Positions 13,194 through 26,662 of a DNA stretch of 64,000 nucleotides are shown here, one piece after another. The notes under the pieces are model-generated. The model worked only from the letters and a program-made list of their open reading frames with translations, searched no databases and was not told where the DNA came from. Origin of the DNA: Nomia melanderi (lineage: Eukaryota > Arthropoda > Insecta > Hymenoptera > Halictidae); contig NC_135007.1 of the NCBI RefSeq assembly GCF_051020985.1, positions 4,523,001-4,587,000 on the forward strand, in the 5' to 3' direction. Both the position numbers and the translations under genes were made by a program. The first letter of the stretch is position 1, and every line of letters begins with the position of its first letter.

Positions 13194-14457
13194 TTAATTA
13201 TAACACCATTTATGCGATACTGTTTACATGCGAATCAATTCACACGATTTGAATTTAGCGACACCAAATAAAACTTACTTTTGTTTTCTAAAATGTCATT
13301 ATTATTGTTGTCTTTGTTGTACTATGTGAAATAAATATGTATTTCTATAATTGATACCAACTTTTGTTTACAATATTTTCTTTTCTTTTGTACCGACGGA
13401 CTCTACGTGATTTTCATTAGCGTGAAACGAATCCATGTGAAACGGACACTCCGCGTAAATGGAGGAACTATCGGTTTCTGAACCTTGTTCGTTGTAGTAT
13501 TTGTTGATTGTGCCATATACATATGGACCTCTACATTTACTCAATATTTTTTTCTAAAGTAAGATTTTGCAATTCATGTATTAAAAATTTCAACCCCGGT
13601 AATGCACGGTATTATTTAAATTCTGCTAGTAAAACATAGAATCACTTGGTCTATCTAAATCTTTTTCGTTTGTAAAAATGCCATAACTCCTTTTTTTCTA
13701 TACCAACGTTAAAACTGTTTTCGACACTCTTTTAATTTACATAAAAGCTATAACATTTCATAAAATTGATCATGTATGCTTTTTAACGCAATTGTCAATT
13801 TGATACAGTTTGCAAAATTAACATGTTTAGTATACTTTTCTGTAGCTATCACAACAATTATGTATTAAATAAATATATGTTGATATATTTGAATCTAAAT
13901 TATCTTTTTTTTATTTTACTGTTTTTATTGTAAACTGCTTTCATGTATAGTTAAAGTTAAAATAACTTACGTGCAAATACATTAACATATTTTTCCTAAT
14001 ACGATTAATTCGTTAAGGAGTACAGCTTTAAGTACTTTATGTTTTTCGCAAACAATAAAGGAGGAACTTTTAACTCTCAGAGAGAACGTTTACGACTCTC
14101 ATAAAACGCTTTGAATGACCCTATGTTCACCAAGTCAAGTAAGATTTTATTTCACAATATAAAAAGATAATAAGAACTCCGCACAAGAAAGATGGCTGAG
14201 CAAATAAAAATTGGAAAAAATGTTTTAACGTGGCATGAACTTATTATTTTTCTACATTCCTTTTATTAGTAAATTACCTATCAATCATATCTACATATTA
14301 TCAGATACGAGTGTGAAAAAATGACCCACTCGGTATATTGGATTGTCAAAGTAAGAGGATCTTCGAACGGCGGGTCACGTCATTCTGAATTTGTTAAGAC
14401 GCCTTTAACAATAACGATTTTTCTATCGTGCGACCATAGTGACCCTTTTCTTTCTTC
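13194..14457. other. AT-rich spacer or intron, no gene seen
   Basis: No gene or delimitable repeat was recognised in this interval. Confidence 0.5.
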
Positions 14458-14461
14458 TTAA

Positions 14462-14917
14462 CACTTAATACCGGTGACAACCAATCAAATTGAATTACTT
14501 CAATTCACTCAATTAAGCGATGATTATTTGAAAACATTTTTATATTGTAAATAGGGTAATTTCGGAGGAGATGGCCCTATCTTTTTTGAAACGTATTTAA
14601 ATGAAAACTAAAAGAATTTGAACATCAGATTTGATCTCTAAATAAATTTTAATTACTTCCTTACGAAATAGACAACAATAATTCAAATTATAAATAAAAA
14701 ACATTAATTACAATTACGTCAATTGATTATACAAGATCATTGAAGTGATCATTTCTCTCAGTATTAGCACAATGTTACTTAATGAGATGACATTCAGCAA
14801 GATAATTGTGCAACAATAATAACGCACTTTAATTAAATAAGTGGATATAATATTTTTTCCATTTTATGTATTTTACCCCGTGTAAGTAGCATTCGAAATC
14901 GTGTAGCATTCAACGTG
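14462..14917. mobile_element. TTAA-flanked MITE, CACGTTGAATG-type, expanded copy
   Basis: TTAA borders at 14,458-14,461 and 14,918-14,921. The right end (…GCATTCAACGTG) matches the 32.1-kb copy. The left interior shares the block CCAATCAAAT…TCAATTAARCGATGATTATTYGAAAA with the 32.1- and 38.8-kb copies. The left tip and its palindrome are altered (CACTTAATACCGGTGACAACC), and the element is about 220 bp longer than its relatives, so it has an internal insertion or is a longer family member. Confidence 0.6.
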
Positions 14918-14921
14918 TTAA

Positions 14922-17900
14922 CCGGTCGACTTCTTTAAAGGAAATAATTGTACTACTGATAGTTTAGTGTATTTTAAAAAGTTTACTTCTCCTGGGAAAA
15001 TTAGTGTAATCTGTGTCAAAGGCAATATTTTTTGATTCCAATTAAACCTATTATTATCAAGTTGTATTATATTAAAAAACCAGTTATCGAGCTAATTGAG
15101 AAAAAACATATTAACGTATTACCGACAAATAATAGTTTTTCAGATTCCGTTATTTTTGTAAATTTTATTATTGTAAAATCAATATACGAGCGACAAATAT
15201 TAATGCTGATTGATATTGTAGGTGATCCTATATAAAATATTTGAAGTATAATTTATCTCAAAAATGTTTTGAAGGCTTATATGATGCTTATGATATATTC
15301 GATAGTCAAAGGTAGTCAAAAAAAAATGAAACCATTTTTAATAAAAGATTGATCAAAAAAGACAAATAGAATTATGTATTATACAAAGCTATATATTGAA
15401 GAGTACAGTAGTAAATAATAGTTTATGACAAATACAATATTAAAAAAAATATTTCCTTACATTTTTGTAAATCATTTACATTCTGTTTTTATTATTTATA
15501 TAATGATATATATTTTCTACGTAAAAATTGTTAATATCTGTTATCATCAAATATTTGTATGTCCAATAAAAAAGCGTGTTGGTTTACAAATTTTATGTTA
15601 CGAGTAAGATTTTTATGTTATGAAGATTTAATTTTAGAAAAGTAAAGAAATACACAAACTTTAAGAGTTGATTCTACCTCCACAAAATAATTTTGTATAG
15701 AGAAAAATATTTTTTGCACACTTCATCATGACATATATGTACATAAAGTTTCATTATAATCAAAATGTTCAGATTAGACGATTTCTCTTATAAACCATCA
15801 TCTTGAGTAACACTAATTCGTTAACAAACACAAATGTGTGAGTTAGTAACATTGTAAGGAATGGAAATTCTTCTGGTAAACTGATTTTTATCCGAAAAAT
15901 TTAAAGATAATTTTTGTTGTTCATCAGAAATTTTCCTATGGTACACTGTTAAATTCTGTATCATTCCTAATTACAGTTGCAAAAAAGCAATATATTTATA
16001 TAAACTATATCAGGAGGTAAAAATGAGTGAGGGTGGACGACAGGTCAATATAGTAGCGTGATGGAGGTGGTAATGTCAATGTATCTTCACGAGGATGCGA
16101 CATTAATTGATAAATGGGAGTCTGTTAGGTATCGACATACCTTATTAGTGATACTGATAAACGATATAATCAAACTGTGATAATAGCATACAGAGTATTT
16201 CAAAAGGAGTGGTGTATTTAATGTATGCATGAAAAGATGATCAACCAGCCTAAAATCAAGAACGTGTATTGCTACGTTAATAATTAAGGTTTTAATATTA
16301 CATAGGGCATCTTTCACAGTTAATGACATCTTTCTTTTTGCTACTTATAGTTCTTATTTATGTTTACAACTTCATTTCATTACTAAACAAGTTCATTTTA
16401 TATCCAGTATTCTATATCCAGAAATAGAACCAAGTCTGCGCTGGGATGCTTATTGTTAGATTATTATTAGCTTCTACAATTTGAGTAAAATAAAGATTTT
16501 AATTTATTTAATTCTTCTGTGTATATGGTCAATAAGTTCATGGATCATCAAAATACATGTATTAATTTTATGCAGGAGATCTGATTCATGAGTTAGTGTT
16601 TTAAGGGGCTCTTTTCTTTTCAGTCTCTTTTATACTGATAATGAATTTTTACGTCGATACGTCGAGTACAGCTCTTGTTTGACACTTGTGACGAGGAGGG
16701 TAGCCGCGATTGTAGATAACAAAATGTCGACCGGATAGCGTCGTTCTCCTTTATGTTTATTTTGTGACAGCACTGTCGATCGAACTTTCCAGTAGTGAAA
16801 CAACATATTTTTGATTTTGGTTTTGTTTCATAAAAGTATACAATCAACAATCCAAAATTCTACTAAGCAATTTTAAGAAAATTATTATCTTTAATGACCT
16901 TATTCAATACCTTAAAAATTTCTTTTTATCGAAATATGATTTATTAGATACGAATATTTTGATTTTACTAAAGTTATCACACAATGGAATATATAAATCT
17001 CGAGTCCAATACGTGATGAAGCTAATTACTTTAATCATATCGCTAATACGTTACAAATATTCAATCACTAATTATATGCAACATAAAACACAATACACAC
17101 AGACTTTAATGAAACATATGTAAATAATTAAATTCATTTTTATTCAACTCACAATCCAGTAAACCATACAACATCATAAACACACAACTTTTCTTCAAAC
17201 AAGCACATACAAACTCCAAAGCACAGCTCCAAAATAATCAGCTATTAAAATAACTACAGGTCACAAAAATTCAATCCCGCAAAACAAACAATTGCAATGT
17301 TTTCCGTTTCCATCCGAGACACCGACAACAGTGAAATAAAACAGTCGTTCAACCGGTTCAGCAAACATTACCTTTTTATCGCTCCTTGACCTGTCAGCGC
17401 CGCAAAAATAAAATATCGACCCGGTCTGGGTTTCAATCTTTAAAATGTAACCCCGATTCGAGTGGTCGGTGTTAATTAATAAATATCAGATCGTAGATCG
17501 CGGTTAGTTTCGCGGCTGGTTCGCGGAATGTGTTAACTCCTGTTATTTTTACGAACACACGGGAACGAGGTGTCGTGCTTAACGGTGGCAGCGGCGGTGG
17601 TTTCATAAAGATCGATTCCCACCGACGGTTTAACCCCGATCGCCGGTAGAACTGGCGCGCACAGTCAGCCGCCCCAGTAACTCGTGTGAAAAGTCGCATA
17701 ATAACGATAATGGCAAAATGTACAGCCGGCGTTCACAACATTGCGTGAGAACGATAGGTATCGTCGCATGTCACCGTCACGGCACGCAACGACTACTCAC
17801 CGAGGAACAACCCCTTCGCGGAGGCGGCTGGTGCCTTTCACCTGGGAAACTTTCCACCTCTCGCACCGTGGCACATAGCTCGCGAATTAATACGAGAAAA

Positions 17901-18148
17901 GATTTTTCTTCGGGGGTTTTGATAATAATATCAGCTGAGTAATGAACGAAATGTAAAGTATGTCCCGTAAAACAAAGTATTTTATTTCTAGAATCCCCGC
18001 AGGTACACTCGCGGTAAACAATCTTTTAATAGGGAAAAAGAAAATAAAACTATTGAACGGAGCACAGTTTTAATTTGCAGAGTAGTTTATGTTATTATTA
18101 CACTGTCTATCTGGTATTGCACCAGATTATTGCAATATGTAGGAAACT
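14922..18148. other. AT-rich spacer with a GC-richer island at 17.3-17.9 kb
   Basis: No gene supported. The island at about 17,270-17,930 is CpG-containing and ends abruptly. Its short frames on both strands are not protein-like. It may be regulatory. Confidence 0.4.
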
Positions 18149-18356
18149 ATCTTCAAATGTTCATTTGCCACACTAAATTCTAAAAAAATCGCCTATTAAT
18201 TATTAGTAATAGTTAATTATTAAATTTTTAATTTCTTAAAAACCTTAAGCGATGGAAAACAAAGCGATCTTTAAACATTAGTAATAATTAATTATTACTA
18301 ATATTTAGTAGGCGATTTTTGTCGAATTTAGTGTGACGAATACACATTTGAAAATC
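18149..18356. mobile_element. Foldback (long inverted-repeat) element
   Basis: Two arms of about 80 bp, roughly 18,149-18,228 and 18,272-18,356, are reverse complements with modest divergence. Shared blocks read TCAAATGT, CACACTAAATTC, AAAATCGCCTA and TATTAGTAAT from the outside in, around a spacer of about 40 bp containing GCGATGGAAAAC. No coding capacity. It is probably a MITE of the hairpin type. No target duplication was clear, so its superfamily is unknown. Confidence 0.65.
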
Positions 18357-20999
18357 ATTTTTTTCAGTCGGCTGAGGTTTTTAAGAAATTTAACATTTAA
18401 AATTGCATTCACTTATGAAGTACTTGATTTTACTTGAAAATACTTGTAGTAGTATTATTTATTTTTTATTAAGGTATAGTGTAATAAAGAAATGTTCGGA
18501 GATTATTGTTCGAGTTTAATATAATGTGGATGTAAATGCATCCAGCGAATGTCAGTTAATGAAGAAAACATTTTTAGTTATACACCTATATCCTTCTTCT
18601 ATTATAAATAATCTGTGAACAACAAAAAATATAAGGTGATATAATTGCACGCATGAAATAGCGTTCAAGGGAACGTCAAGTGATCCTTGAGATTGAGAAT
18701 TACTGACGGCAACTAGTATCTCATAAAACCATTTTATTTTACAATCAAAAATAAAATCTATATTGTAGCTTCACTTTATGATTTTTATATGAACAGAGCC
18801 TGCTCTATTGCTTGGTGCAATTGAGTTTTATCCTAAGACACAGTCTTGAAAATAAAATTGGAAATATCTGAAAAAATTGATGTTTTACGGATGTTACGCT
18901 TGTTCCAAATGTTATTGCGTATTTAAATATTCGCAGCGTTAATATATATATATATATATCATAGTATATATAACATCTGCATAGTTCTTAAAGTTAATAC
19001 ACAAATCATTTTTTAAATTACTAAAACTTTTTATTAAAATTACATTTCTCAAAATTGAAAGTGATATATGAAGTTTTCTTTGGAATTCGCATTCATCATT
19101 CACGATTAGAAATATTTATCCTGGAAAAAGAAGATCAAAAAATTCCAACGTTTATCATTGACACTTCATTATACAACGTTCTTGTTTACTGCATAAACTT
19201 ATATTACAAAAAAGACTTATAAAGTGTGTTTAATAAGCCTGATGAGAATGTTTTAAGTTTGTAAATTAAATGAAAAATAAGTTAAAATATAATTAAATTA
19301 AATAGTTAAAGAATGATAACTCTTCATTCATATCTTCTCAGTCCTCTTAAAATAGTAAATAGGTCCGTATTGTTAAGGTTGTGGGTATTGAATTGACAGT
19401 TAATGCGCGGCACAAACATATCTTTTCGTTCAGACAATTTCCTGCGATTGATCAGAGAAACGGAATAATATAATGTCGATGAATTCATACAGTTTCTTTA
19501 ATGAGCTTGCAAATAGCTTTACACCGTATATGATATTCGATTACTGTTAATAGATTTCGGTAAATAAGATTTCGAACTCGAGTGCTATTGATTATTTAAA
19601 TTAGAATGTCACTAGTGTATAGTTTTGCAGATATAAAAAAATCAATCCCTATAGCTTTAAGGAATTAACGGAGAGACATAATTCTTCGAGCTTCAATCTT
19701 TTGTAAAATTGTAAACTTACTGTTTTAAATGTTGAAAATAAATGTTTACTATGTGCAGCTTGGTTAGCGAAGCGACTATCTCACAATAGCAAAACTCAGG
19801 AACTCTTGTACCAACTTTAATATTAGATAAGTTAATGAAGTTTGTAATTAACGACTTTATAAAGTAGAGAAGTTCCTATAACCAGAAATCAGTGTATTGG
19901 AACAATATCCTGCAATATCTGACATTAAGACTAATGCGAAAATCAGATTGTCCGATTATGAGTTCAACTTTATTATCTTTGCAAATTGGAATCACAAAAA
20001 GGTTGACAAAAGAGAGGACATTAAATTTGGTGATGCTGGAAAAAGAAATTCACTAGAAAAATGTTTTATAATTTTAAATATAAATCTTAAAACAATCTGA
20101 TTTTATTAAGTTTATTGGTTTATAATAATTGCTACATTACTAAAAGAACGTGTAAATCTAATAGTAAATGCAAAAATTATTATTTCAGAAAACAACGTTC
20201 GTTAAAATCAACACATTCAACAACCTTCAAAGAACAAAATTAATTTCATCAAGAATAACTTATGTGTATACTTATGTGTTTACGTAAATTAACATTATTA
20301 TGTCACAACTGATAAAAATTACAATTACAAGGAATTATACTCTTCCTTTAAAAGATTCAGTGAGTTAAACAAAATAATAATTTCAGTTCACCGTAGGTTT
20401 CATAAACTTCATAACGCGAATCAATATTTAAATCGCATGACTTCTATATAGCTTTATGTCGTGTTGCATGGTGCACACGATTGATAATTGATGAAAAATG
20501 ATTCATGAGCCGGTTTCATGAAACTCCAATGTTTCATCGTTTGACAAATGGCTTTTATCATTCGATCTGCTTTTCACTTTTATTCAACGCTTAAACATCC
20601 CATTAGGCATGACAGTTGTGGCAAATTTTACGCAACAGATAGTTGCGGTTGTTGCGGTGTTCTCAATGTGCACTGGTCTTCGTGGTTTTATCGTGCAGGA
20701 TTGACCTTTCGTACATATAAATCGAAAGTCGATACATATTGGACTTATAATTCGTAATGGCGCATGGTGGCTCAGAATTGCGGCCTAATGAAAATTTTAC
20801 CTGAATTTGAACTCGATGAAATAGCAGATAAAACGATAATATTTGTATTAGCTTCTCCCAAAAGTTTCTTTCGTTCTATTCTATCACAATCCATTCCGAT
20901 GTGTCATCTTCTTTCTCATTTCCTGAAGCCTTGTGATGCTATCTTTCGAAAGTTTGTACTAGACTAAATATTGGAACAAACTAACGTATAACAGTTGTA
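18357..20999. other. AT-rich spacer or intron, no gene seen
   Basis: Contains a short AT dinucleotide run at about 18,942-18,960. Nothing else was recognised. Confidence 0.5.
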
Positions 21000-21000
21000 C

Positions 21001-21077
21001 ATTGTTATTATTATTGTTGTTGTCGTCATCGTCGTCGTTGACGTCATCGTCGTTGTTATTATTGTTATTATTATTAT
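21001..21077 (+). repeat. Imperfect trinucleotide microsatellite
   Basis: About 25 units of a degenerate three-base repeat, ATT/GTT at both flanks and GTC/ATC/GTT in the centre, with TGACGTCA as an embedded 8-bp palindrome near 21,038. It looks like an old ATT/GTT repeat whose core has diversified. Confidence 0.75.
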
Positions 21078-21212
21078 ACTACAACATATAGGAATAACAC
21101 ATGCTTTTCATAAAAGAAATTGTCAAATGAAAGAATTGTATTAAATTTTTATACACAACAAACTTTTGTAAGATATAGGTATAATACATAGTATGTCATA
21201 GGAAGTATAGTA

Positions 21213-21247
21213 TAGTATTAACGCATATAAGTATAGTATTAACGCAC
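21213..21247 (+). repeat. Short tandem duplication
   Basis: A block reading GTATAGTATTAACGCA occurs twice in direct order, separated by five bases (TATAA). It is a local duplication of no evident function. Confidence 0.6.
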
Positions 21248-21695
21248 AAATAGGTCTTAAATTTTCAGATATATTATTTCATCATAATTGAATTTCATAA
21301 AAAGTATGAAAAATGTAATGCGAAAAATTGATTGTGTATTTATATTCAGAGCATGAAAATCCACGAAAACGGTGATTGGCATAATATTAAAATGAACTAT
21401 ATAGGTATACATATAAGAAAGAAAAAGGAAGGTAACGTATTTACTGATTTTTATGCATCCGCGATGATACTCAGCGATAAATAGTATATAAATATTTTGA
21501 CCTTTTGGTCACAGAAGTGCAACCACGGCTTGAGCATTGTTAGTTGATGGTGCTGACGCTGTTAAAATGTGCAAGTCGATTCGCCGTTGATTCCATATGT
21601 GTATAAAAATTTTGCATAAAATTACAAGATTCAGGCAAGAGATCGAAGATCAGAGCTTGATCTCAGTTACCTTGTAACCCTTACCTGTATATTAA

Positions 21696-22466
21696 CACGT
21701 TGCGTGCCGAGCCGTTTTTGAGCAAGTGTCATTACCTGGCCGCGTGTTCCGTTTTAGGGACACGGTATTAGGTTTGGTAAATATATAACAATTATGTACT
21801 TATAATTTTCTTTGGAGTTGTACATTTATTTAGCAGTAAAATCTTATTAAAAGTATAAAGTACACCATGTAACAAGAAAATGACTTTTTCTATACTCGAA
21901 ATATTCAAGAACAAAGACAAAGTAAAAATAGAATTATACAAATAGAATTATAAAATATACAAAGAATTAATGTAAAAGGATGTAGCTAGTATGGGACTAT
22001 GCATTTCTGAATATTTCTTGTTTATAATGACTGGAAACGATGTAATGTATTGAGGAAAAGAAGACATTAGTATGGTTTTTGGAGACAGCAGCTGTGAAAA
22101 GTTGTTACTTCTTTAGTTCTAACTTTTGCAATGGCAGTGTTGGAATCTTTAAAAGTCAACCGATTTCGTTCTTGTTTCTGCTGTCGTCACAATAAAGCAT
22201 ATACCCAACCAGACGATTGCAATCGCACTGTAGTAACTAGAGAAAACTGAAATCTGACAACGAAGAACTCATTACTTACCGCGCCACGTATACCGTTATG
22301 GGGACACACTTCGTATAGTGCTGAAAATGTCTGTTTGTAGCTTGCAAAAGTGATAACATCAGTTGTTTTCTTAATATTACATCTACTATCTTATATCTAC
22401 TAATTAGGAACAAAACATTACTTGGCCAGGAATGAGGTCTAAGCGTGTTCTATTTTTGAAAACGTG
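21696..22466. mobile_element. TTAA-flanked element, CACGTT ends, 771 bp
   Basis: TTAA borders at 21,692-21,695 and 22,467-22,470. The two tips agree as CACGTT…AACGTG. Interior blocks near each end also resemble each other: CATTACCTGGCC near the left and ATTACTTGGCC near the right, plus GGGACAC blocks at both sides. The flanks carry a 12-bp direct repeat CCTGTATATTAA (21,684-21,695 and 22,471-22,482), larger than a simple TTAA duplication. No transposase frame is present. Confidence 0.5.
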
Positions 22467-22470
22467 TTAA

Positions 22471-23462
22471 CCTGTATATTAACCCTTTGCAATTGTTTTA
22501 ATTTTATGTCCAAACGCAGTTTATGACATATTTTTAAATTTTAGTCAATAATAGATCTTTATTTTACATAAATGATTCTAATAATAAATATTTTAATTCT
22601 TTAATTTTTATTTATATTTTATGATTTTATATTCTAATTATTTTCCTTTCATACAATCAGAAGGTGAAAGTGTTCTATCGTGCATAGTTCGTCTTACTAC
22701 CGCAATGGGTTCAATTAGTATCTTAGAATTTTTTATATCGTCGGTGTCGTTGGTGAAAAACCGTGTTACTGACGGTAGCTTCACCCTTTTAGTGCCGACC
22801 GAAAGAATTTTACCTAAGCGAAAGATGTCGAACCAATTTAATGTAATTTAATAAGATTTGAACAAAACATCATTAAAAAAAGTAAGAATGATATTTACAC
22901 AATTCAAAAAGGAACATATTATGAAATAAAGAGAGAATGAATTAATGTCAATTGTATTTCAATACTTGTTGAAAGTCATACTAATAAATATTTATTCAAA
23001 CTAATTAGGAAAAGAGGAAAAGACAGTTTTCTTTTATAAACAGTATTTGTAAATAAGAAGAATCATCGTTTGCTTATAGTTTTATGTAGAATATGTAATG
23101 TGAAACATAAATACTGCATTTTCAATTATTTGTAACAAAATTATTTTGTAACAAAGTCGTTCTAGTGTATACACAGTCTTGGTATCGGTCATCGTGAAAT
23201 ACAATAAAAAGTTATATGCCTAAACTTTTTCTCAGTTCATAGAACATCTCACATAGAGCTTCTGCAAAGGAATCCAATCATTTACAACATTTTACAAATT
23301 TATTTTGGGTCAGAGTTCCCTTGCGACGAGAATAGTAGGGCGTCATTCTTATACGCAACGTGTATCGTCGTTGACATTCAAAGATTTAATATGATACTAT
23401 ACGGTGAAGCATTAAAAATCGTGTATGATACGTAGTAATTTGATGGAACAGCTTTATAGACA
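22471..23462. other. AT-rich spacer starting with a TTAACCCTTTGC motif
   Basis: A TTAACCCTTTGC end-like motif at 22,479 recurs at about 54,033 and, diverged, at about 58,895. It may mark another TTAA-type element whose far end I cannot place. No gene is supported. Confidence 0.4.
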
Positions 23463-23734
23463 CTATCGGAAGGACAATTTGCCGTTACCGAGTACAGTGA
23501 TAAAGTCACGATTGTTTTCGATTATACTTGACAATGCGGGCTCACCGGATGCATTTTCCATATCTCCATGCCAGACGGCCTGCTATCTTACAGGTGTAGA
23601 AGCAAAGTTTCTTCATCTTCTGCGAGAAAGTCCACAAACATGGGAACGTCATATTGTTCCTTAACCATAATGGCCCAAACAAACTTGCTTTCAGTGAATT
23701 CTTCACGGGTAAAATGATGTCGGTGAAATTCATG
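23463..23734 (-). pseudogene. Unrecognised decayed coding-like stretch
   Basis: On the minus strand, 23,734 to 23,588 reads as 48 codons with an acidic, protein-like composition (including FVWAIMVKEQYDVPMFVDFL and then AEDEETLLLHL) and ends at TAA. After a frameshift the strand reads on from 23,579 to 23,463 (AVWHGDMENASGEPALSSII, then ENNRDFITVLGNGKLSF) to TAG. Together they look like about 90 residues of one former protein broken by a frameshift. I do not recognise the family. An unidentified transposon protein or a retro-copy of a host exon are both possible. It lies in AT-rich DNA with no splice signals I trust. Confidence 0.3.
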
Positions 23735-26487
23735 TCAGCGATTCCAATATAATAAACGTTCCAGCTATTTCATAATACAGAAATTTACTAAACGTATCGT
23801 GACCGGTCAAATCACCGGTTTTAAACTTTAATTTATAATTCTGCGTTTTTCTTTGCTCGGTTAACTTTATATTCATTTTTATACCGTCTAATTAATTGGC
23901 TTTTCAATTTATGTCTTTTCTTTCGTGTCTGTTTCCAATAAGAAAAATTTATCATCTAAAATGTTTACCTTTGTTTTACAAAGTGTCGGTACGTTTAGTG
24001 TTAATGGATTTGCTGATACTTTTTTATGTAAAAATGACTAAGTTCCCATTAAACGAGAAAAAGACGTTTACAATACTGATATTATATTTTCTTGTCAATT
24101 TAAAATCAAAATTTTTTTTTCTCGACTAGACGTAATACGAATTCTTCTATTTTTGATAAAAAAAATATCTACTAAAGGAGTTCGCTTAGCCTCGGACATT
24201 TAAGGTTATTCGCCGATATTTATAATTATACGTGTCTTTTGCATTATTTCCGTGCATTAATTTGTACTGGAAACCTTGAAAATTATAATGAAACAAATCA
24301 GTATCGATATATTTATTATAAAAAATGGTCAGTAAACTTCCATCTATAATCTTCACAAAACAAGAGGTGGACAGTTTAAAATACTTAACATTTTTTGTAA
24401 ATACTGTTATTTAAATATTGAGGAATATTTACCTAAATCTCATGACCTCATTCGTGATATTTAGAATATTAAAAATAATTACATTCTAAACAAAACTATA
24501 CATGCAGTTTCTTCAGTGGCAGATTGGCGAACAGTTTCTTGACCTTGTTTTATTATATTTTTTTTGTTTCCTTTTTGCATTTTATCAGTTTTATTAAATT
24601 TATTACACTCACATCCTCTTTTTTTTTAAATGATATAACATATGACACAAATTTAGGGGACAGAACAAGTTAAAAACAATTCAAATTGTGGAGAAACTAT
24701 TACTTACATAGTTCAGTCAAAGGAACTTTAAAAAAGTATTTACCAAATTATATACAAATCATTGTATAAATATATTAATTACAAAAATTTTAAATATGTA
24801 ATACTTTCCAAATTATATAAGTGATCTTTGTGTTCGCTAATTTATTCAGTACTAAGGCGTATCAAAACCAAAACATGTTTTATTTCATTCATTGATGAAT
24901 GTGTCAATCACTCAACTGTATTTGATTTTTGCAAACATTTTCTACGAAAGAATTATTTGATATTTGATCAAACAACCATTTCGGATTCAAAATAGAATCC
25001 TATTGCATTCCGATTCTTTTCTTCGATTAGACGTTAAATCTTTCAATCAGTCTACCATTAGCGACATCATAAATTATTGACGTAATTATTTCTGGCAATT
25101 CGATTCACACCTCACACGTCCGTGTTCTCAATAATTCACGACAGCTTGAACTTTACGTCCCGCTTTCCATACACATTTAATTCCTTTCTCAAAAACTGCA
25201 CATATTCCCCATCACATTTCTCTCTGACATGATATATTTCGCGTGGCACCACAGTAAAAAACATCTCCGAGGTCGTAATTTTCACAGCAATGCACTCGAG
25301 GACTCTTCCTTTCACTTACAGTCCACTGTGTATACTTCAAGAAGCGAGAGTTTTCTACCTCGAGTCATCGTGGCTCCGAATTTCTTTAATTTTGCAACGA
25401 ATGAGTCACTTATCTACCTCATTGTTATGCATGGCGGATGAAAAATGCGAAAAACAGGTAATAAATTTTATGATTTGGAACGAATAAAAATAATAATAGA
25501 AGATGGCACGTATAGGTATTTACAAGTTCCGGACGAATAATAATATTATTATTGTTATTAACTCTGTTAATATATTAGTAACTATTATTACAGAATTGCA
25601 GAAAAACTATACCATGATTTTATTATACCACATGTTTAGTACTACGATAAAAATATACGGACGCAATTCAAATACGATTAGAATGGTAAATAGTAAATTA
25701 TTATATTTTTACTAAATCGAATTACTACTCTGCTTATCGTATAATTCTGCAAGGAAACTGCACATTAAAATAATGTTTTAAATTTAATTTTATTATTGAA
25801 ATGATGATTTTTATAGATCACTTGATTTTTCAAATTAATTTCAAACAAATACATCCTTTAAAGTTAAGTTATCACAGTTGAACAAAAGAAATGCGGATTC
25901 GTCTTGATGACTTTTTTGCGTGTCATCTTTTTTTTTATTACGCCGCGAAATTTGCGTTTGCAAACATTGATTTCTCATTTCCTTGTTCTTTTTACGTCCT
26001 CCTTTCCATTCTTTGAAGCGGCTCAAAAATCGTGGAATTTTAATTAAACGATACAGCGGATAAGGAAATATTGCGAAACGAGTTTATCAAGATGGCGAGA
26101 ATACTGCGCAAGTTTCGTCATAAATATTTTTGAAGTTTTAAATCCATGAAACCTCGAAAGTTTTCTCTTATCGATTGCTGTGTGAATATAAACAGTCGCA
26201 TACGGGGAAAAGTTCAATTTCATTGGATTTAACGAAAGGATTTAATAATAATCAATTAGAAATAAATTCATAAACGGCACATGTTACGATATCGTTCTCA
26301 TAAAAATATTTAATTAAATCCTTACTCAGAATAACGGAGTATTAGTTAATAATTTCACATCGCAGAACTTGTTCGAAATAAGTGTGACGCGATGAATGAG
26401 GTAAGTTCATACACAAGGTGTCCAATTTTAATGCATAAATGCTATTAATATAAAATATATTACATTTTAATAACCCTATATCATGAA
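23735..26487. other. AT-rich spacer or intron, no gene seen
   Basis: No coding, RNA or delimitable repeat feature was recognised. Short frames near 25.2-25.5 kb lack protein-like features. Confidence 0.5.
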
Positions 26488-26640
26488 ACAATTGAACATT
26501 ATAATACATGTTCTGCATGGTGCAACATAGATGTTATATTCAAATTTTTCTATTTAAATAAAACATTATAACGCTGAAGATGTTTTACTTATTTTTATGG
26601 CAGCATATGAACAAAAATACATCGATAGGAATTTCTGTAG
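26488..26640. repeat. Dispersed repeat family D, copy 1
   Basis: Aligns by eye with 50,098-50,250. Shared blocks are ACATTATAAT, TTCTGCATGGT, a CATTCAAATTTTT-like block and TTATTTTTA followed by ACAAAAATACATC. It lies just left of a family-C-like segment (26,663 on), the same order as near 50 kb. Confidence 0.6.
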
Positions 26641-26662
26641 GGCCAATAGAAATATCATGATA

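Noticed and set aside
23425..23664. A 79-codon plus-strand frame
   Set aside because: It lies antisense to a more protein-like broken minus-strand stretch and has no recognisable features.
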